Source: Roridomyces roridus
Lineage: Eukaryota > Basidiomycota > Agaricomycetes > Agaricales > Mycenaceae
Direction: 5' to 3'
DNA: 64,000 nucleotides
NCBI GenBank assembly: GCA_029378245.1
Contig: JARKIF010000004.1
Location: forward strand, 3,348,001-3,412,000
Shown here: piece after piece, positions 1-11,754 of the stretch
How the letters are laid out: each line of letters opens with the position of its first letter
Position numbering within the stretch: the stretch's first letter is position 1
Position numbers and translations under genes: made by a program
Notes under the pieces: generated by a model
Database searches by the model: none
What the model was told of the DNA's origin: nothing
Seen by the model: the letters and a program-made list of their open reading frames with translations, nothing else

Positions 1-1851
1 AGGTATACGCTTGTACGTAGAAGAGAGACGACGGAGAGAGAAGGAATGGGATGATGTAATCGCCAATGAGTCGGTACCACCGCGGCGAGCAACGAACGGG
101 GCCCGATAGCGACATGGCGAGGTGCCCCAACGAGGTTTGATCGGCCTCGATGAGCTGGGGTTGATATTGCACACATGTCCACGCCCAGCTTTCCTGAGTA
201 AGTCCAGTGGGTTCTAACGAGAGTGCGGTGGGAGGGGAAGAAAGGGTAGGGGAAGAAAGAGGGCCAAAAGGAAGACGCACCGGGTCTCGTAGCCTTCTGG
301 CAAACTCCAGCAGCGGCGACCCCAAGCGTCCGACGGCCCCGGACCTTCGACGGACGACGGTGGTGTTGGAGGCGCACGCGGCCTTGAGCTTGCGCGATAC
401 GAGTTGCCAGAGTCAGAGATGGCGACGGTCCACGTCCAGAGACCTTCTTCTGGACGTGGAGGTGGCGGAGGAACCTGGGATCCCGTCAGCGCGCGTACTG
501 CGAGAACAGAAAAAAAAAGACAGGACGCACACTCTGGTTTACGGCCTACCGAGGCATCGCGGTCTTCATGGGCTGAAGATGAAGGAGCGCGCAGTGGATG
601 AGGACAAGGGAGGTCGGTGGTCAGGATGAAAATGGGAGGTGTATGTCTGCGTTTGCGCAACTGCATAGCTTGATGGGCGATCACGCGGCTGTCGGCATCA
701 TATGCACGTTGCTTCTTGCCGCCACAACTCTCTTGACTCGGACGGCGACGGCATGGATTCAAAGCACTATAGCAATGGCTCTGTCTGCACGACCCAGTCA
801 AAGGTCTCCGCATTGCGCACAACTTTTTCGTCGGCCTCGTGCAGATTCGGACCATCTCGGATGTTCGAACACTTGATAACTCGGCACCTACTTGGCTGAG
901 AGAAAAGCTCTCTGTGGTGGAAATCTGGCGAAAGGGCGATCCACTCTGCTCCTTGAAATCAGAATTCGTGAGCGGCGCTCCGCACTAAGCAACAAGATTT
1001 ACTTCCGGGCCCACTCCTCAATTGACCACGGACTCAGGAGCTCTGCGATTCGGAATTCACTTGGCTCCAACCTTGCCAGTTTCCACGGCCTCAATTCCGT
1101 CGAATAGAACCACCTCGGCTGCGTGCATATTCGGGCTGCCACTCTGTCGAACATCCTCGAAGGGCGTCACCACACTGGCATTCGGACCCATTTCGTCCCC
1201 CACAGTCACTGGCTGTCTACCGAGCGAGATCAATTTGTGCTATGGTTCTCCACTATCCCGTTCGATTCCATCGCTAGTGGGAGTGGGGAAGGGCAGGGTG
1301 GGGCGCCCTTGGAAGTGTACAAAGCCGGTAGGTACTTATGTCTCTGTGACTCATCCATCGTAGTCATATTCCGATTCTCCGATCTCTTCTGAGTGGTAGC
1401 GGAACCTCTGGAACTCGCAACACTGGACGTTGTGCGACAACATTCTAATTTCCCGCCTTGTCCCCACGTCTGCCCCCTGCTGCTACTCTCGGAGAGTCGG
1501 AGCATTTCGTACTCTTGCTAAATAATTGGCGAGGTCTAGTCTCGTTCTCCCCAATTTTTTGCGATCTTCGAATCAACCTCCAGTGCAGGGAATACAGGCG
1601 CCAGCCGGTGCCCGTGCTTGTGCTCATCCTGTCCACCGCTTTCTGCCTCGATCTTGATGGACTCATCTATGAAATCTGCACCGTCTGGCCAGCTCCCACC
1701 GAAGGGCCTAACCACAGGAGGCAGAACAACGATCATTTGACACAAACAAGCTAATCGACAAGAGAAAATAACACTAGGAATACGGCCGTGTTATGTACCG
1801 CAAGGAATGTGAGCGGAAAGGAACAACAGATTTCCGATCTCAGCGGTCATT
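1..1851. other. Intergenic or unresolved, no gene supported
   Basis: I found no reading frame here with recognisable protein features or a consistent exon structure. The open stretches, including a 213-codon one on the minus strand at 214-855, are Arg/Ser/Pro-rich and look compositional. The only structure I can support is the dispersed repeat at 478-716. A gene cut by the left window edge cannot be excluded. Confidence 0.4.
478..716. repeat. Dispersed repeat copy 1 (partner at 26438-26690)
   Basis: This stretch aligns in direct orientation with 26438-26690. Shared blocks include GATCCCGTCAGCGCGC, AGTGGATGAGGAC and TTTGCGCAACTGCATA, interrupted by small indels. Neither copy shows a convincing reading frame, so this is probably a fragment of a transposable element or an old segmental duplication. 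Confidence 0.65.
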
Positions 1852-4579
1852 TCATTCGGCCATCATTGACATGAATGGACAGGTCAAGTTTCCTGGAACC
1901 TGCGGGACGGTAGTGGCACGTTTTGTAATTTTTCCCCCAGTTTGAGCCCCAGAAAATTTGATGTCTGCATCTGTGAAGAAGGCACTCAAATCGGCAAAGT
2001 CTAGGCCAAGTGCTTCCACAGCAGCAGCCAATGCCAATGGAGTGCCGCCATCCAATGTCGCATTTGCAGCAGTGGCAGGCGTGGCAGAGGAGTTGAAACA
2101 CTGGGTGTTTTGAGCTGCAACACGAGGACGACGGCAAACGGGCAGGCAGACCTTGGAGAATAGCTCCTGCGTTGTGTTGAAAAAACTCTGTGGGACAATT
2201 CCTGGACCATCATTTTGGACTCCTCCGGAGCTACATGGTACGTGAGATGGTACATCGGTGGGAAATCAAAACTTTACATGGCGACACCATATGCTATGGG
2301 ATCACATTTTTCAGTTGTGAATACCCAGAATAATAAGATGCACGCACCACTCCCAATGCAGAACTGGGATGCCTATTCTCCCTCTGATTACCATTTTACG
2401 GCTCATTTGTGAGAACACACCTCTTTCGCTACGACCGACCCATTGATATGCACCCCAGTGTGTACGTCAACTGAAACGAAAAGCTGGAAATCACGGTGTG
2501 AACATTGATCATGATTTCTGCAGCGCAAGAGAGGAATTGCTTACCGAACTATTGAGCAGTTTGCCATTAAGGACATTGATTCCAAGTTGAACGGTCGGTA
2601 TGGCATGAATGGTAAGATTTCCTGCATTGCATGACTATTTCAGAATGGTGAAGGCACGGTTGCAGGTATTCCTGAAAATTACCAGCAAGTTCGACATCAA
2701 GGGCCGAGTTGAATGCAAATCCCTGGTTTGCAGATGCAAGGTTTAGGGGTGTGTCCACAGACTCACTGTCCCCATTCTGGCTTTCTCCCTGGCCGAAGCC
2801 AAAGACAACAGGTGTGAAGTTGCGGCTGATTGTTGCAGTATATTGCCTGAGTAACTTGCGTGAGCCTTTTTGATGAAACAATGACCATCTTGTCTTACCC
2901 GTCAAGAGTCAGGTTACCGGCCACTGGAGTTGGGAGGTTAGAAATCACAAGTAGACGGGTTGGGACTCAAATGCACTGGAGCCATTGATGATGAGACCGG
3001 GGGTGATTGTAATTAAGCCCGGGCTGTAGGAATTTGGGGATCAACCAGTTTTGAAGAGTCTCAATGAATTGAGGGCATACACGGAAAGTCCTGAAAAATT
3101 GAACGCCGCCAGTGTCATCTCGGGCGAATCATATGAAACATTAGCCCGTCCAGCAACGGTAAACTGCGCTGTCACGTTCGGGGCCGCAGCTGCATTGCAG
3201 TTCAACTCTCTGGCATAGTGTGGAAGATTTCACCCACACATATAGAAGTATCCAGTGGTGAGGGACGGTGGGAGGACAATTGCTTCAAGATAGAAGCCAT
3301 ATTATGTCCTGATAGCTATTGGCAAGGAAGATTCAGTGAGCGTGACTTGCCTCATGGCCATACCTACCTGCTGTGCCATTGATACCAGCCTTGAGGGTGG
3401 CATTAAATACGGGAGGGCCTTTACACATGATTTCTTGATCAAAGATGGTCCACTAGACTGGGATTAGCAGAAATTTTCATAGAAACCAACAAGCCCACAC
3501 TGGAATTCCAATTAAAGTCCCGTGTTGAATTGGAACCGGCTGACAATGTCGTGAGCTTTGCCAGCCAGTCGGTGAATGAACCTCCCCAGCGCGGTTCAAT
3601 CATTGGACCGAGCTCACGACCGGCACGCACACTGAAGTCGGTGATATGAGTAAGGTGTGGCGAGATGCAGTTGTGGTGAGCACCCACCTCCGCCGGCGAG
3701 AGTCAGGCGCGTCAACAACATCATCCCAATACCCCGGCATGTCGGACAAGTCTGCACGCATAAAGATGGGCTCATTTGCTTCGGGAATAGCGGTAAAGTC
3801 TGGAGGCGCATTGGCTTATGAATATTCTTTGGGAAAGTAAATTGGCGAGCATACCAAAATCAAAGGTCAAGAGAAAGACAGGCTCGTTTGTGGGTTTCTG
3901 GGCCATCTGGGCTGCTGAGAGGCCCAGCGTACTAGGATTGGGATGGACATTGAGACTTGCGATACGGGCGTATGGACCAGGACCGCAGGTTGAAGGCATC
4001 CTAACAATTGTATTCGCGGCACCACCAATCATCACATGTGCACAGCTGGACGTGTTCAGGTTTGAAGAGCAGTAAATGGGGACCTAGAATGGTCAGAGAG
4101 ATATACAGAGGTTGATCACGGCTCACCGTCTGCGGTTGCTCCGTGGTCGGATCACACACTCCAGCAGGAATCACCCAGTCCGTGTCCACAGTGTCCAAGC
4201 TGGAGACGGCCTGCTCATTGGGAGAGTAAATGAAGATTTCGCCAAATGCCGCTGTGTCGGGGTCCGTGCCATTGGACAGATTGCTGGAAGTGTTAGCTTC
4301 AGCATCCCCGGAATCCGGATCAAACTGTTCATCCAATTCCACAACACCTCCAGTTGGAATGGCCGGTGGGAACACGTCGGAGAGAGGAACAGTGTCTGGA
4401 TAGCATCAGTATGGGAACAGATAGCTAGGCGATAGAATCACTTGTTACTGGGTTAGCAACTTGGGCAGCCACATATGAAATGCTTGCCACGTAAAATGCA
4501 AGTGCTGGCGCAGTCAGAAAATTTCAGCAACTGACGGACAGACGCGGAGCAGAAACCCACCGACAAATGAGTGCTTCAT
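1852..4579 (-). pseudogene. A1: large secreted protein of unknown function, probable pseudogene (paralogue of A2)
   Basis: Splicing by alignment with its paralogue at 20207-24203 gives 18 exons and 17 short introns at the same positions as in A2. The start at 4577-4579 opens a signal peptide (MKHSFVALAFYVAS, ending near AAQ). The mature part has an acidic N-terminal region, the conserved blocks DTVDTDWVIPAGVCDP and STCGPGPYAR, a tryptophan-rich centre (RWGGSFTDWLAK), repeated beta-type segments rich in N-glycosylation sites, and a C-terminal PxVPGNLxCP motif after a dibasic KR. The family is unknown to me; a DUF7223-type secreted fungal protein is a weak recollection, not a result. An in-frame TAA at 3302-3304 replaces the glutamine codon found in A2. 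Use of a later acceptor ending CTTGAAG would remove it at the cost of eight conserved residues, so the gene may survive by alternative splicing. A weak TATA-like TACATAAAG lies about 32 bp upstream. Confidence 0.7.
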
Positions 4580-5715
4580 TTTGCTGCTTTCTGTAGACCA
4601 CACCCAAGTCTTTATGTACTTTTGAAGCCTCAGTATTAATGTGATCAGCTGACCATGGCATGTCTGTTCTACCGCGGGTAGAGCAGAGTTCAGGCTCATG
4701 CCGTTGTCGGTAATAAGAGCTCTGTCATGATTGTGCTAAGTTAGAACAGTGAACCCTAATATCAATTTGACTGACAAGGGGACTTTCAGATTCAGAAACT
4801 GTGAATGAACTACTCAGCCTCCGAACCAGAGCCAGAATGAGATTTGGTGCATTTCCACCACTGCGTCGGCCCTCAGGTGATTTTCATTGTACCCAGATCA
4901 ATGTTACGACGTGGACCCGGGTCATGCTGGTCCATGTGGCTGGCCTCGAGTGAATGTGAGTGTCGAATCAAAGTGCTGAAAGGATGGCCATACTGGGCCC
5001 GGATACAGGTCTGACTCGGAGTAAGCATAGGTACCTCACCCGTATCCAGGCCTACTCCGAAAACCCACGGGTCGACTCTGGATCATGAGACCCCGCATCC
5101 GTTTCTACCCATTCCCAGTTGACTGGGAATCTCTGAGATGCTGAAGAACTAGCACTGGTAATGGAAAATGCGAGTCATTGCTCAAGGAGACATGAGATGG
5201 TGCTAATTGATACTGGGGCCCTTAAATGCATCCGAAGCTCAAGTCCCGATGCCCCCTTGATACAGACTCAGTACTCACCCACCATTGTCAAAATAAGTAC
5301 TTACGGTAGGTTACCCCGCCGGCGGACCCGTACTCATCCTCATACCCGGACCCAGTGCCACCTAAGCTTCCCTGTAAACGTATGGCACGTTACCCGTACC
5401 CGTACCTGTACTTTGCCTGTACTTGCCCTACTACCCGAGGTCCCGATTACTTTGTGATTACCCAGACACGAACGTTAACATCGGATCATGGTTCGAATCT
5501 CTGCACAAGTAGTTTGGTGCGCCGGCTCAAGTAGACTGCATTGGGTGTTGAATTTGGACTCTCTGATTTACAAACATCTGAGAAAAAGAAGCTCCTACGC
5601 AGGGTTACTTCGGTCTGCATCTGTGAGGGGAGTTGTGCCTGGTGGCCCCCTGGGCCCTGAGTAAGATTGAACATTTATTGTTCTACTCAGAAGCAAGTAC
5701 TACCACACTGCGCTT

Positions 5716-5880
5716 CACACCATTTTTCCGGCCAGCCGACAATGGCCGAAAACAGTGATTTCGGCCATTGTTTGGCCACACAGCGGCCACTTTTGTAAAA
5801 ATGGCCGTCAGACGGCCGTCGAAGTATTTTCGGCCACAAAAATTCAGAGCAAACGGCCACTGGATGGCCATGTGACTTGT
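5716..5880 (+). repeat. GGCC-rich repeat, left arm of an inverted pair
   Basis: The block is dense in TGGCCGTC, CGGCCACTTTT and TTTCGGCCATTGT motifs. The same order of motifs appears in the reverse complement of 7018-7210, so the two blocks are inverted copies about 1.1 kb apart. They could be terminal inverted repeats of one element or two insertions of one small element. Confidence 0.65.
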
Positions 5881-7017
5881 CAAAATTGACAAGCTCGGCA
5901 CACTCGAGGATAAACGCAGCCGGCGTATGTGACATATGTGACATCGCCTCTTTCTTCCTTACCACCACCATCGACTCTGCATCGTCACTCACACATCGGC
6001 CACTGCCTCAATTCGTCGCTCACGCCCCCGCCTAGCGCATACGGCCTCAACAGCGTTGTCGCGTCGCTAATCTTCAAGTAACGTCAGCGGCTCTCGTCTT
6101 CGGGTCCCGATGGACACGATCCTGGCATACCTCTACGCGGTCTCCTCTGAGCTTACCATTTCTGCGACACTCACCGTGAGGGAGACTTGAAGGGTCACGG
6201 GAAAGGGGGTGCGATGGTGCGTGGTATTCTTCTCACTCTGATTTCACTCTAGACTTACTTACCTGGCTCGAGTAGACGCGTCGCTGGCCGACCTGGGCCC
6301 GCCGATTATGCGTTACGTGTGACCTCATGTGCGTACTCTGCCTCTTTGAATCCGGCCCACTTCTCATGCTACCCGTCTCGCCTCAGGCCCACGCGTCGTA
6401 CCGCCCGTCCTCCTATCCGACTCGCAGACGCGAGCTCTCAAGCTCTGACGCCCACATCCTGCTGGAGTGCCCTTCACGCCCTCAACCTCGAACGGTGTCG
6501 TCCATCCGCCAATTATCGGTTTCTCGTTTTTTGTGGGCGGTGCGTTCCCTTTCCTATAAGGCATTCGGCTTGCTCATCTCTCTCTCTTCCTCCTATGCCT
6601 CCGTCGACACTTCAGGTCGTTCCTCCGCCAGTTGCGTCCGCCCCTGCGACGAGAGTGTGAAGGACGATGCCAGAGGTGCGGTGGTGTTAAGGCCGAGGTG
6701 AGTTATGCGCCCTTTCCTGCCTGTGCGCGCTCTCACTGGCGTTGCAAGGCTGCAGCGGAGTTCCGAATGGGTCGACTGGCTATACGTAGAGCGTTGGTGT
6801 AGTGAGGTGCGGTAGGAGATGCAGGGTCTCGAGCACCCGGGGGTGGGTCACATGTACAGAGTATGTCTCTTCGTCTTTTTCTTTCGTCCTTTCTAACCTT
6901 TTTCGGCGTAGATGCATATTGTGGTAAGCTCAGAATGTAGTACCTTAGGTGTCGTCGACGTATGTAGCCAATATATATTGTTTTCTACCAGTCGACGAGA
7001 ATATATAAGATAATGCT

Positions 7018-7210
7018 ATGAGCTCCAATATGGCCGTAAAAGTGGCCGTCAGGATGGCCGTCAATTGGCCGTATTGTGGCCGAAAAATCAAAATTTTGCC
7101 AAACGACGGCCACTTGACGGCCACTCATCAAAAGTGGCCGACAACAGGACGACAATGGCCGAAAATCCAAATATTGGCCACTCGACGGCCGTCCGAAAAT
7201 TTCGATCAAA
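7018..7210 (-). repeat. GGCC-rich repeat, right arm of an inverted pair
   Basis: On the minus strand this block reads TTTTCGGCCATTGT, then GGCCACTTTTG, TGGCCGTCAAG, CGGCCGTCG and TTTTCGGCCACAA, matching the left arm at 5716-5880 in order. It ends about 150 bp before the TATA box of B1. Confidence 0.65.
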
Positions 7211-7356
7211 GCGCAGTGACCACGAGGTTCTTGATCAGAAACAAGAAGAACCTGTACATTTGGAGCATCTGAACCAATCAACATGAGCAACCGTCCAGAC
7301 CCGAAATGCGAACAAGCAATAGAACACTCTGGATAACCCGAGTCCACCGGTTTGAG

Positions 7357-7364
7357 TATAAGTA
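7357..7364 (+). promoter_or_regulatory. TATA box of B1
   Basis: TATAAGTA lies 45 bp before the ATG at 7402. The paralogue B2 and the partner gene A2 have TATA boxes at a similar distance from their starts, which supports the start region even though the B1 reading frame is broken. Confidence 0.5.
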
Positions 7365-7401
7365 GCGAGGACCTTCATTGCAAAGTCCCAGATTCTTCCA
7401 G

Positions 7402-8019
7402 ATGAGCGAAATGGCTGCTGCTGCCCGCAAGGGGCTTTCGTGCTTGCAGACTTTCAGGGGAATCTTATGAATGTTGTCAAAACCAACCCCGTGATAAGCA
7501 CCCGACCTTCAGCCTTGAACTCTTCCGCCTTCCCCACTGTGGGTATCTTCATTATCACAATTCTTGCCCTTAATCAAAACTTGGCAGTGGGTCTGGGCTC
7601 AAAAGCCCCCAGCGGTTACCGGCTTCCTTCTTGCCAATTTTGCAGGAAATCCAATGCTTGCATACAATGTTGGCAACGGTGTTGGCAGTCCGGTCCATGC
7701 ACAGCCAATAGTGGCCAGTAACACCACCCTGGAGCTACAAATCACTTGCCTTGCCAATCACACTGGCATTCAGTAAGTACACCTCATGGCATATTGGCAA
7801 TGTCTCTTTTAGTACTTTGAAATTGTTGACACACATATGCAGAATTACGGACAGTCTCACCGGGCTTGCTTTGACTTCGTGGCCTGGACAACCGGGCGAT
7901 CCCAATACTCCAGTGAAGCTCCCATTTCAATCTTTGCCTTTGTCTGAACAATGTTGCAGGCAACCTTTGAAGCCAATGTTCAGGCACCCAATCAATTCTG
8001 GACTGCAGAGCTGGATTAA
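7402..8019 (+). pseudogene. B1: small QxW-repeat (ricin-B-type beta-trefoil) lectin-like protein, apparent frameshift
   Basis: Four exons can be read by alignment with B2: up to 7538, 7588-7772, 7843-7912 and 7960-8019, with introns of 47-70 bp at the same positions as in B2. The frame contains DFQGNL, an LELQITC..HTGI block, SLTGLALTSW and a C-terminal NQFW (QxW) just before the stop. The family matches a three-repeat beta-trefoil, the fold of many cytoplasmic mushroom lectins. The ATG at 7402 (MSEMAAAARKG) is one base out of frame with the conserved DFQG block, and no in-frame ATG exists before 7467. A missing G in the run near 7430-7434 would explain this. It may be a pseudogene, a sequencing error or a shortened protein. 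No signal peptide is visible. Confidence 0.6.
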
Positions 8020-8889
8020 GTGGGATCTTCAAATTCGATACGGTCATTCGTTGTACTCGATATGCTTGATGTAGTGTCCTGGTTATTTGAATACAGTGTT
8101 GGTGCATTATGCGCTCAAGATGTCTCAACAAATGAAATCTAACACCCAAATCTATTAGTTGAAATGTGCAATGGGATGCAAAGAGTGCACCTCCGCCGTC
8201 TTTGTGCTCTCCCCTCTTCTAGACAGAAATGTTGATTCGGTCTTCCAGATGCAGGTGCAATGATGACACTGTGGACAGCGGCGGAGCGGCCTTGATGGGC
8301 GAGGGTGGAGGCACTGCTGAGGAGGAGCGGTTTGAAGGCCTTCGGGATGGAGTCGGAGTCGGAGTGGGGGTCGTCAACGTCAAGGATGACTCGGATATGG
8401 ACAGTTGTGCTGATTTCCGCTGGCGGTGGAGTGTTGGGAGTTGTCTCGTCGGACATGAACGGGCAATCCGTCAGCAATCCACTAAGCCGCAGCCCGCAGC
8501 CGCAGTATTCCTTAGTCAGTAGAGTAGTATATAAAGGCTTGTAGTTTTCTGAATACACATACTTTTCCCCCATCTTGTATTCGACGTGAACATCTGCCAA
8601 CATGGAGTTGATGGCAGTTTCGTCAAGCCGCGAGGGGGAACTCCACGGACATTCGCAACTCCTCTCCAATTTCAGATCGAGGGCGTAGTGTCTTATGAGG
8701 CCCGTCAGATGGACGCTCTGGCTACTGTTCTTGGCGTTGGGGGGAGTGCGGAAATGGGTAGTACTAACATAGTATGTAGTGCCAAGCCAGGGAGTGTGGA
8801 GCAAATGAACATCAAGAGAGTGTAAGGGATGTCCGAGGAGTATGCGACGCAAAAGCACCCGGGTCCGGTGAGTGAGCAGAGCCTGAGTC

Positions 8890-9030
8890 GGTAGTGATGT
8901 TCAGGGCTCGGCCTGAGCCCGCGAGCCCGACAAGCCCGAGCCCGGGCTTGACCAAGCCGGGCCGAGCCCGCTGTCAGGCTCCACAAGGCCCAGGGCTCGG
9001 GCTTCAGGATTTCCAGGCCCTGCCGAGCTG
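8890..9030 (+). repeat. GC-rich palindromic repeat, copy 1
   Basis: It starts at GGTAGTGATGT, continues with alternating AGCCCG/CGGGCT blocks and ends with TTCCAGGCCCTGCCGAGC. The same start, centre and end motifs occur in inverted orientation at 14175-14314. It is probably a small non-autonomous DNA element; I could not define a target duplication. Confidence 0.6.
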
Positions 9031-9240
9031 TCATAAAACCAGCGCTTGCCGACTGATCCGGTGATGCCATCACCGCCATCAGTTACGTATCACGAGATTT
9101 GTTATCATCAACAAACGTACGTTCGGTCCACGCACGACAAGTCCTTCCTCGAGAGATGGATGTCGCCCGCCTGAACAAGGAGTGGGTAGTCCCAGAGGAA
9201 CTACCACTCGGATACGAGGGCAGCAGTACAGGCGCGGGAA

Positions 9241-9510
9241 GGGTTGCTAGGACAGAACCCGACGCGCAGTGTCGGAACCCGACGAAGGGTCCCAAACACA
9301 TGTCAACAGTGGAGGGACAGAAGTACATGCCCGGCGTAACATGGGTTCTTGATATAGAACCCATCGCGCAGTGTTAGAACCCGACGAGGGGTTCAAACAC
9401 AGGCACACACGAACGATAGGACAACAGTACTTGTCCAGCACGGGAAGGGTTGCTAGGACAGAACCCGACGCGCCGTGTTAGAACCCGACGAGGGGTTCAA
9501 ACACAGTCAC
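9241..9510 (+). repeat. Tandem repeat, about 103 bp, three copies
   Basis: Copies start near 9241, 9343 and 9447. Each contains GGGTT...AGAACCC followed by GAACCCGACGAGGGGTTC or a close variant and then AAACACA. The unit contains an internal palindrome (GAACCC/GGGTTC). Confidence 0.7.
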
Positions 9511-11700
9511 ACAACATCCTCGGCATGATCCAGTGATCGTGCCAAGGAGGGGTAACCTATAGGGTTACAGGGGACGCTCCACTTAACTCTATTAAGAGAG
9601 GAGCCGCGTAGGGGTAATTAAGGGTCAGGGACCGATCGTACAGGAGAACGCTCCTGAGGGATTTAGTATTTATACTTGGGTAGAATCTCATGTACAGTAG
9701 ATTCTACCTCGTCTAATCTCCAGCGCTACTTTGGCTTACGGGTTATGTTCTCTTCCCTCACGGACACAACCCGACTCGCCTATTCGCCGAGTCTCGTTGT
9801 GCTCGACTCGTCTCCTCTCGACGTTCTCGAGCTCGTCGACCTTCTCGTCGTACCCGGCCGTGTCACCCACGCCGTTCCGCGTCTGATCCGATCACCCGGT
9901 GATACGCAACGTCACGCGCACTAGTGTATAGTAGATAGCTCGAGTAGGTAATGTCCTAGAAGTAGACCGCGAAGTGATACAACTCCACAACACACTAACC
10001 ACACAACACACACAACACACACACAATTCCTTGACTAGCACGCTGACACCTAACGGTTGAGTTCGGGGTGGTCTGAAGTATACAGATAAGACTGATACTC
10101 CGCGGTTTGGTTCTCGGAAGCTTGTAGGTTGGCTCTCGAGGTTTCACACCAAGTTCAATGTCTTTGAACTAAGAGGAATCTCTTGACTGGTTTGTAGACT
10201 GCTCACAACGAACACGAGGTTACGATGTTAAAAGGTTTTATATTTTATTGACCGAAACACACAATATCCAAACACCAATACAACTTCGATACAACACGAA
10301 GAGGAACTATAGCACAGAGGGCAACCCACTACCCCTTAAGTATGTTACTATAGCTGACCCAAGTTGAACCAGAGCTCGGGTGCCTTTGATATTGCGTCTA
10401 AGCTAAGAGAAATGATACAACAAATCTCCGCGGAAGTCACAAGACTGCACTATAACCACAGATCAAGCTTCGACCCAATGTCTAGCAAGAAGGCGTACAA
10501 TGCAATGCTGCAAGGGCGGGATCTACAGGCCTTATATACTACTCCCTACTGGTCTGATGATATAACTACTATTACGCGCCTGCCATCCCTATTTCCGTAC
10601 TTTCCCTATAACCCTAGGTGCCCTGTCACCTATATTACATCCCCTCGAACCGCTTTCGCGTGGTCCTGTTGCTTATGTTGCTGCTTGGCCCGTCTGATCG
10701 GTGGTCATGCCGCCTTGGCATTCGAGCCGATTGGCCTGGTAATTTGATTCCGTCGTTTCATTACACTCTCTTGCTGAGCCAGCTCCCATTATGACTACAG
10801 CCCTCGACCCAGGTCCATAAATAACCTCGGTCCGCCATCTTCGTCATCCAGAGCTTACTCCTGGCATATTCTGTCAGACGCGATCATCGCTCTGATCGTC
10901 TGCCGCGACTCCGCCGCTTTTCATGATCATGATCGTACTCGGATCAGTTCTCGATCATACTAGTGTGCCTGCGCGAGTTCGACTCGCCCACTTGTCATCT
11001 CTTTTCTGGGTGTCTCTGCAATACCGGAACGAATGGTAGTATTTCCTCCAACTCGCCTACGCGAGCCACTCTGTTTGTATACATATATATAGACTTATAC
11101 CGGTCCGCGAGGTACTCCGCGAACCTTGTCATGATAGTACTGCGCGTCCGCGCAACCTTCGTCTTTGCTCTATAGCTAGTCTAGCTCATTTCTGAATACA
11201 CCTGGGCTTGGTATATCTCCTTGGGTATGGTATCTCCACAAGTAGTAGTCCCCGCGAACCGCCTATTGGAGTCACTACAACCGACCACTTGAACGAATAG
11301 CCAAGCGTAGTGTACTGACGACTTGTACTTGTCTCATTAATACCCGAATAGCGACACAGAGCTCGGTCCTATCCCTTATTGTATATCACCTGACAGAGGC
11401 ATTGGTGTGCGCACCAAAACAGCTAATTAGCCAGATTTCACGCGTGCGAAATACGCAGTCGTATCACCGGCAAGCCGGCCTAGACGCTGTCGTTGACACG
11501 AGCCCCGCAAGCCCGGGCCTGCTCGGCTGCCATCATTCATCACATCAGCTCATCAGAAGCTGTTGCGACCCTCAGTGCTGTGTTTCGGCAGGGTTAGCCG
11601 AAGTCTGATTGGTATCTGTTATACTCACCTGCGACGTAAATGCGCTCGGGGCACCTCGGCAAACACTAGACAGGTCACAGGTGTGAGATTGTGTCCCCGC
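9511..11700. other. Possible degraded LTR-type retroelement sequence, undefined
   Basis: The stretch has no reading frame of note and includes an AC-rich tract at about 9985-10027 ((ACAC)n). Its texture resembles basidiomycete LTR elements, but I could not find a pair of long terminal repeats, a primer-binding site or polyprotein remains, so this label is only a suspicion. Confidence 0.2.
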
Positions 11701-11754
11701 CCAAATTGAGTTCACTAATGTAACCAATGTTGTTTAGGATGGATTATTGCATGT

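Larger units (their letters stand above)
4580..7401. other. Divergent intergenic region between A1 and B1
   Basis: This is the shared upstream region of the head-to-head genes A1 (minus) and B1 (plus). I see no supported gene. It holds two GGCC-rich repeat blocks in opposite orientation at 5716-5880 and 7018-7210. The roughly 1.1 kb between them contains only short open frames, including one with a Cys-rich CxxxCxxC stretch near 6650 that I cannot connect to a gene. Confidence 0.5.

Noticed and set aside
214..855. 213-codon minus-strand open frame
   Set aside because: Arg/Ser/Pro-rich composition and overlap with a dispersed repeat also present at 26438; typical of a GC-rich random frame.
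2560..2640. Frameshift in A1 near the NLTIH block
   Set aside because: Rechecking the reverse complement showed that the NLTIHAIPTVQLG frame is continuous; the apparent deletion was a reading error.
8139..8858. 239-codon minus-strand open frame
   Set aside because: No recognisable domain, no splice partner and no homologue elsewhere in the window; it overlaps the 3' flank of B1 and a repeat start. It begins plausibly inside (MSDETTPNTPPP) but cannot be extended.
9241..9510. CRISPR-like array
   Set aside because: Repeat units are about 103 bp with no short repeat/unique spacer alternation, and the host is a eukaryote.
9511..11700. Intact LTR retrotransposon
   Set aside because: No paired LTRs, polyprotein or primer-binding site could be found.
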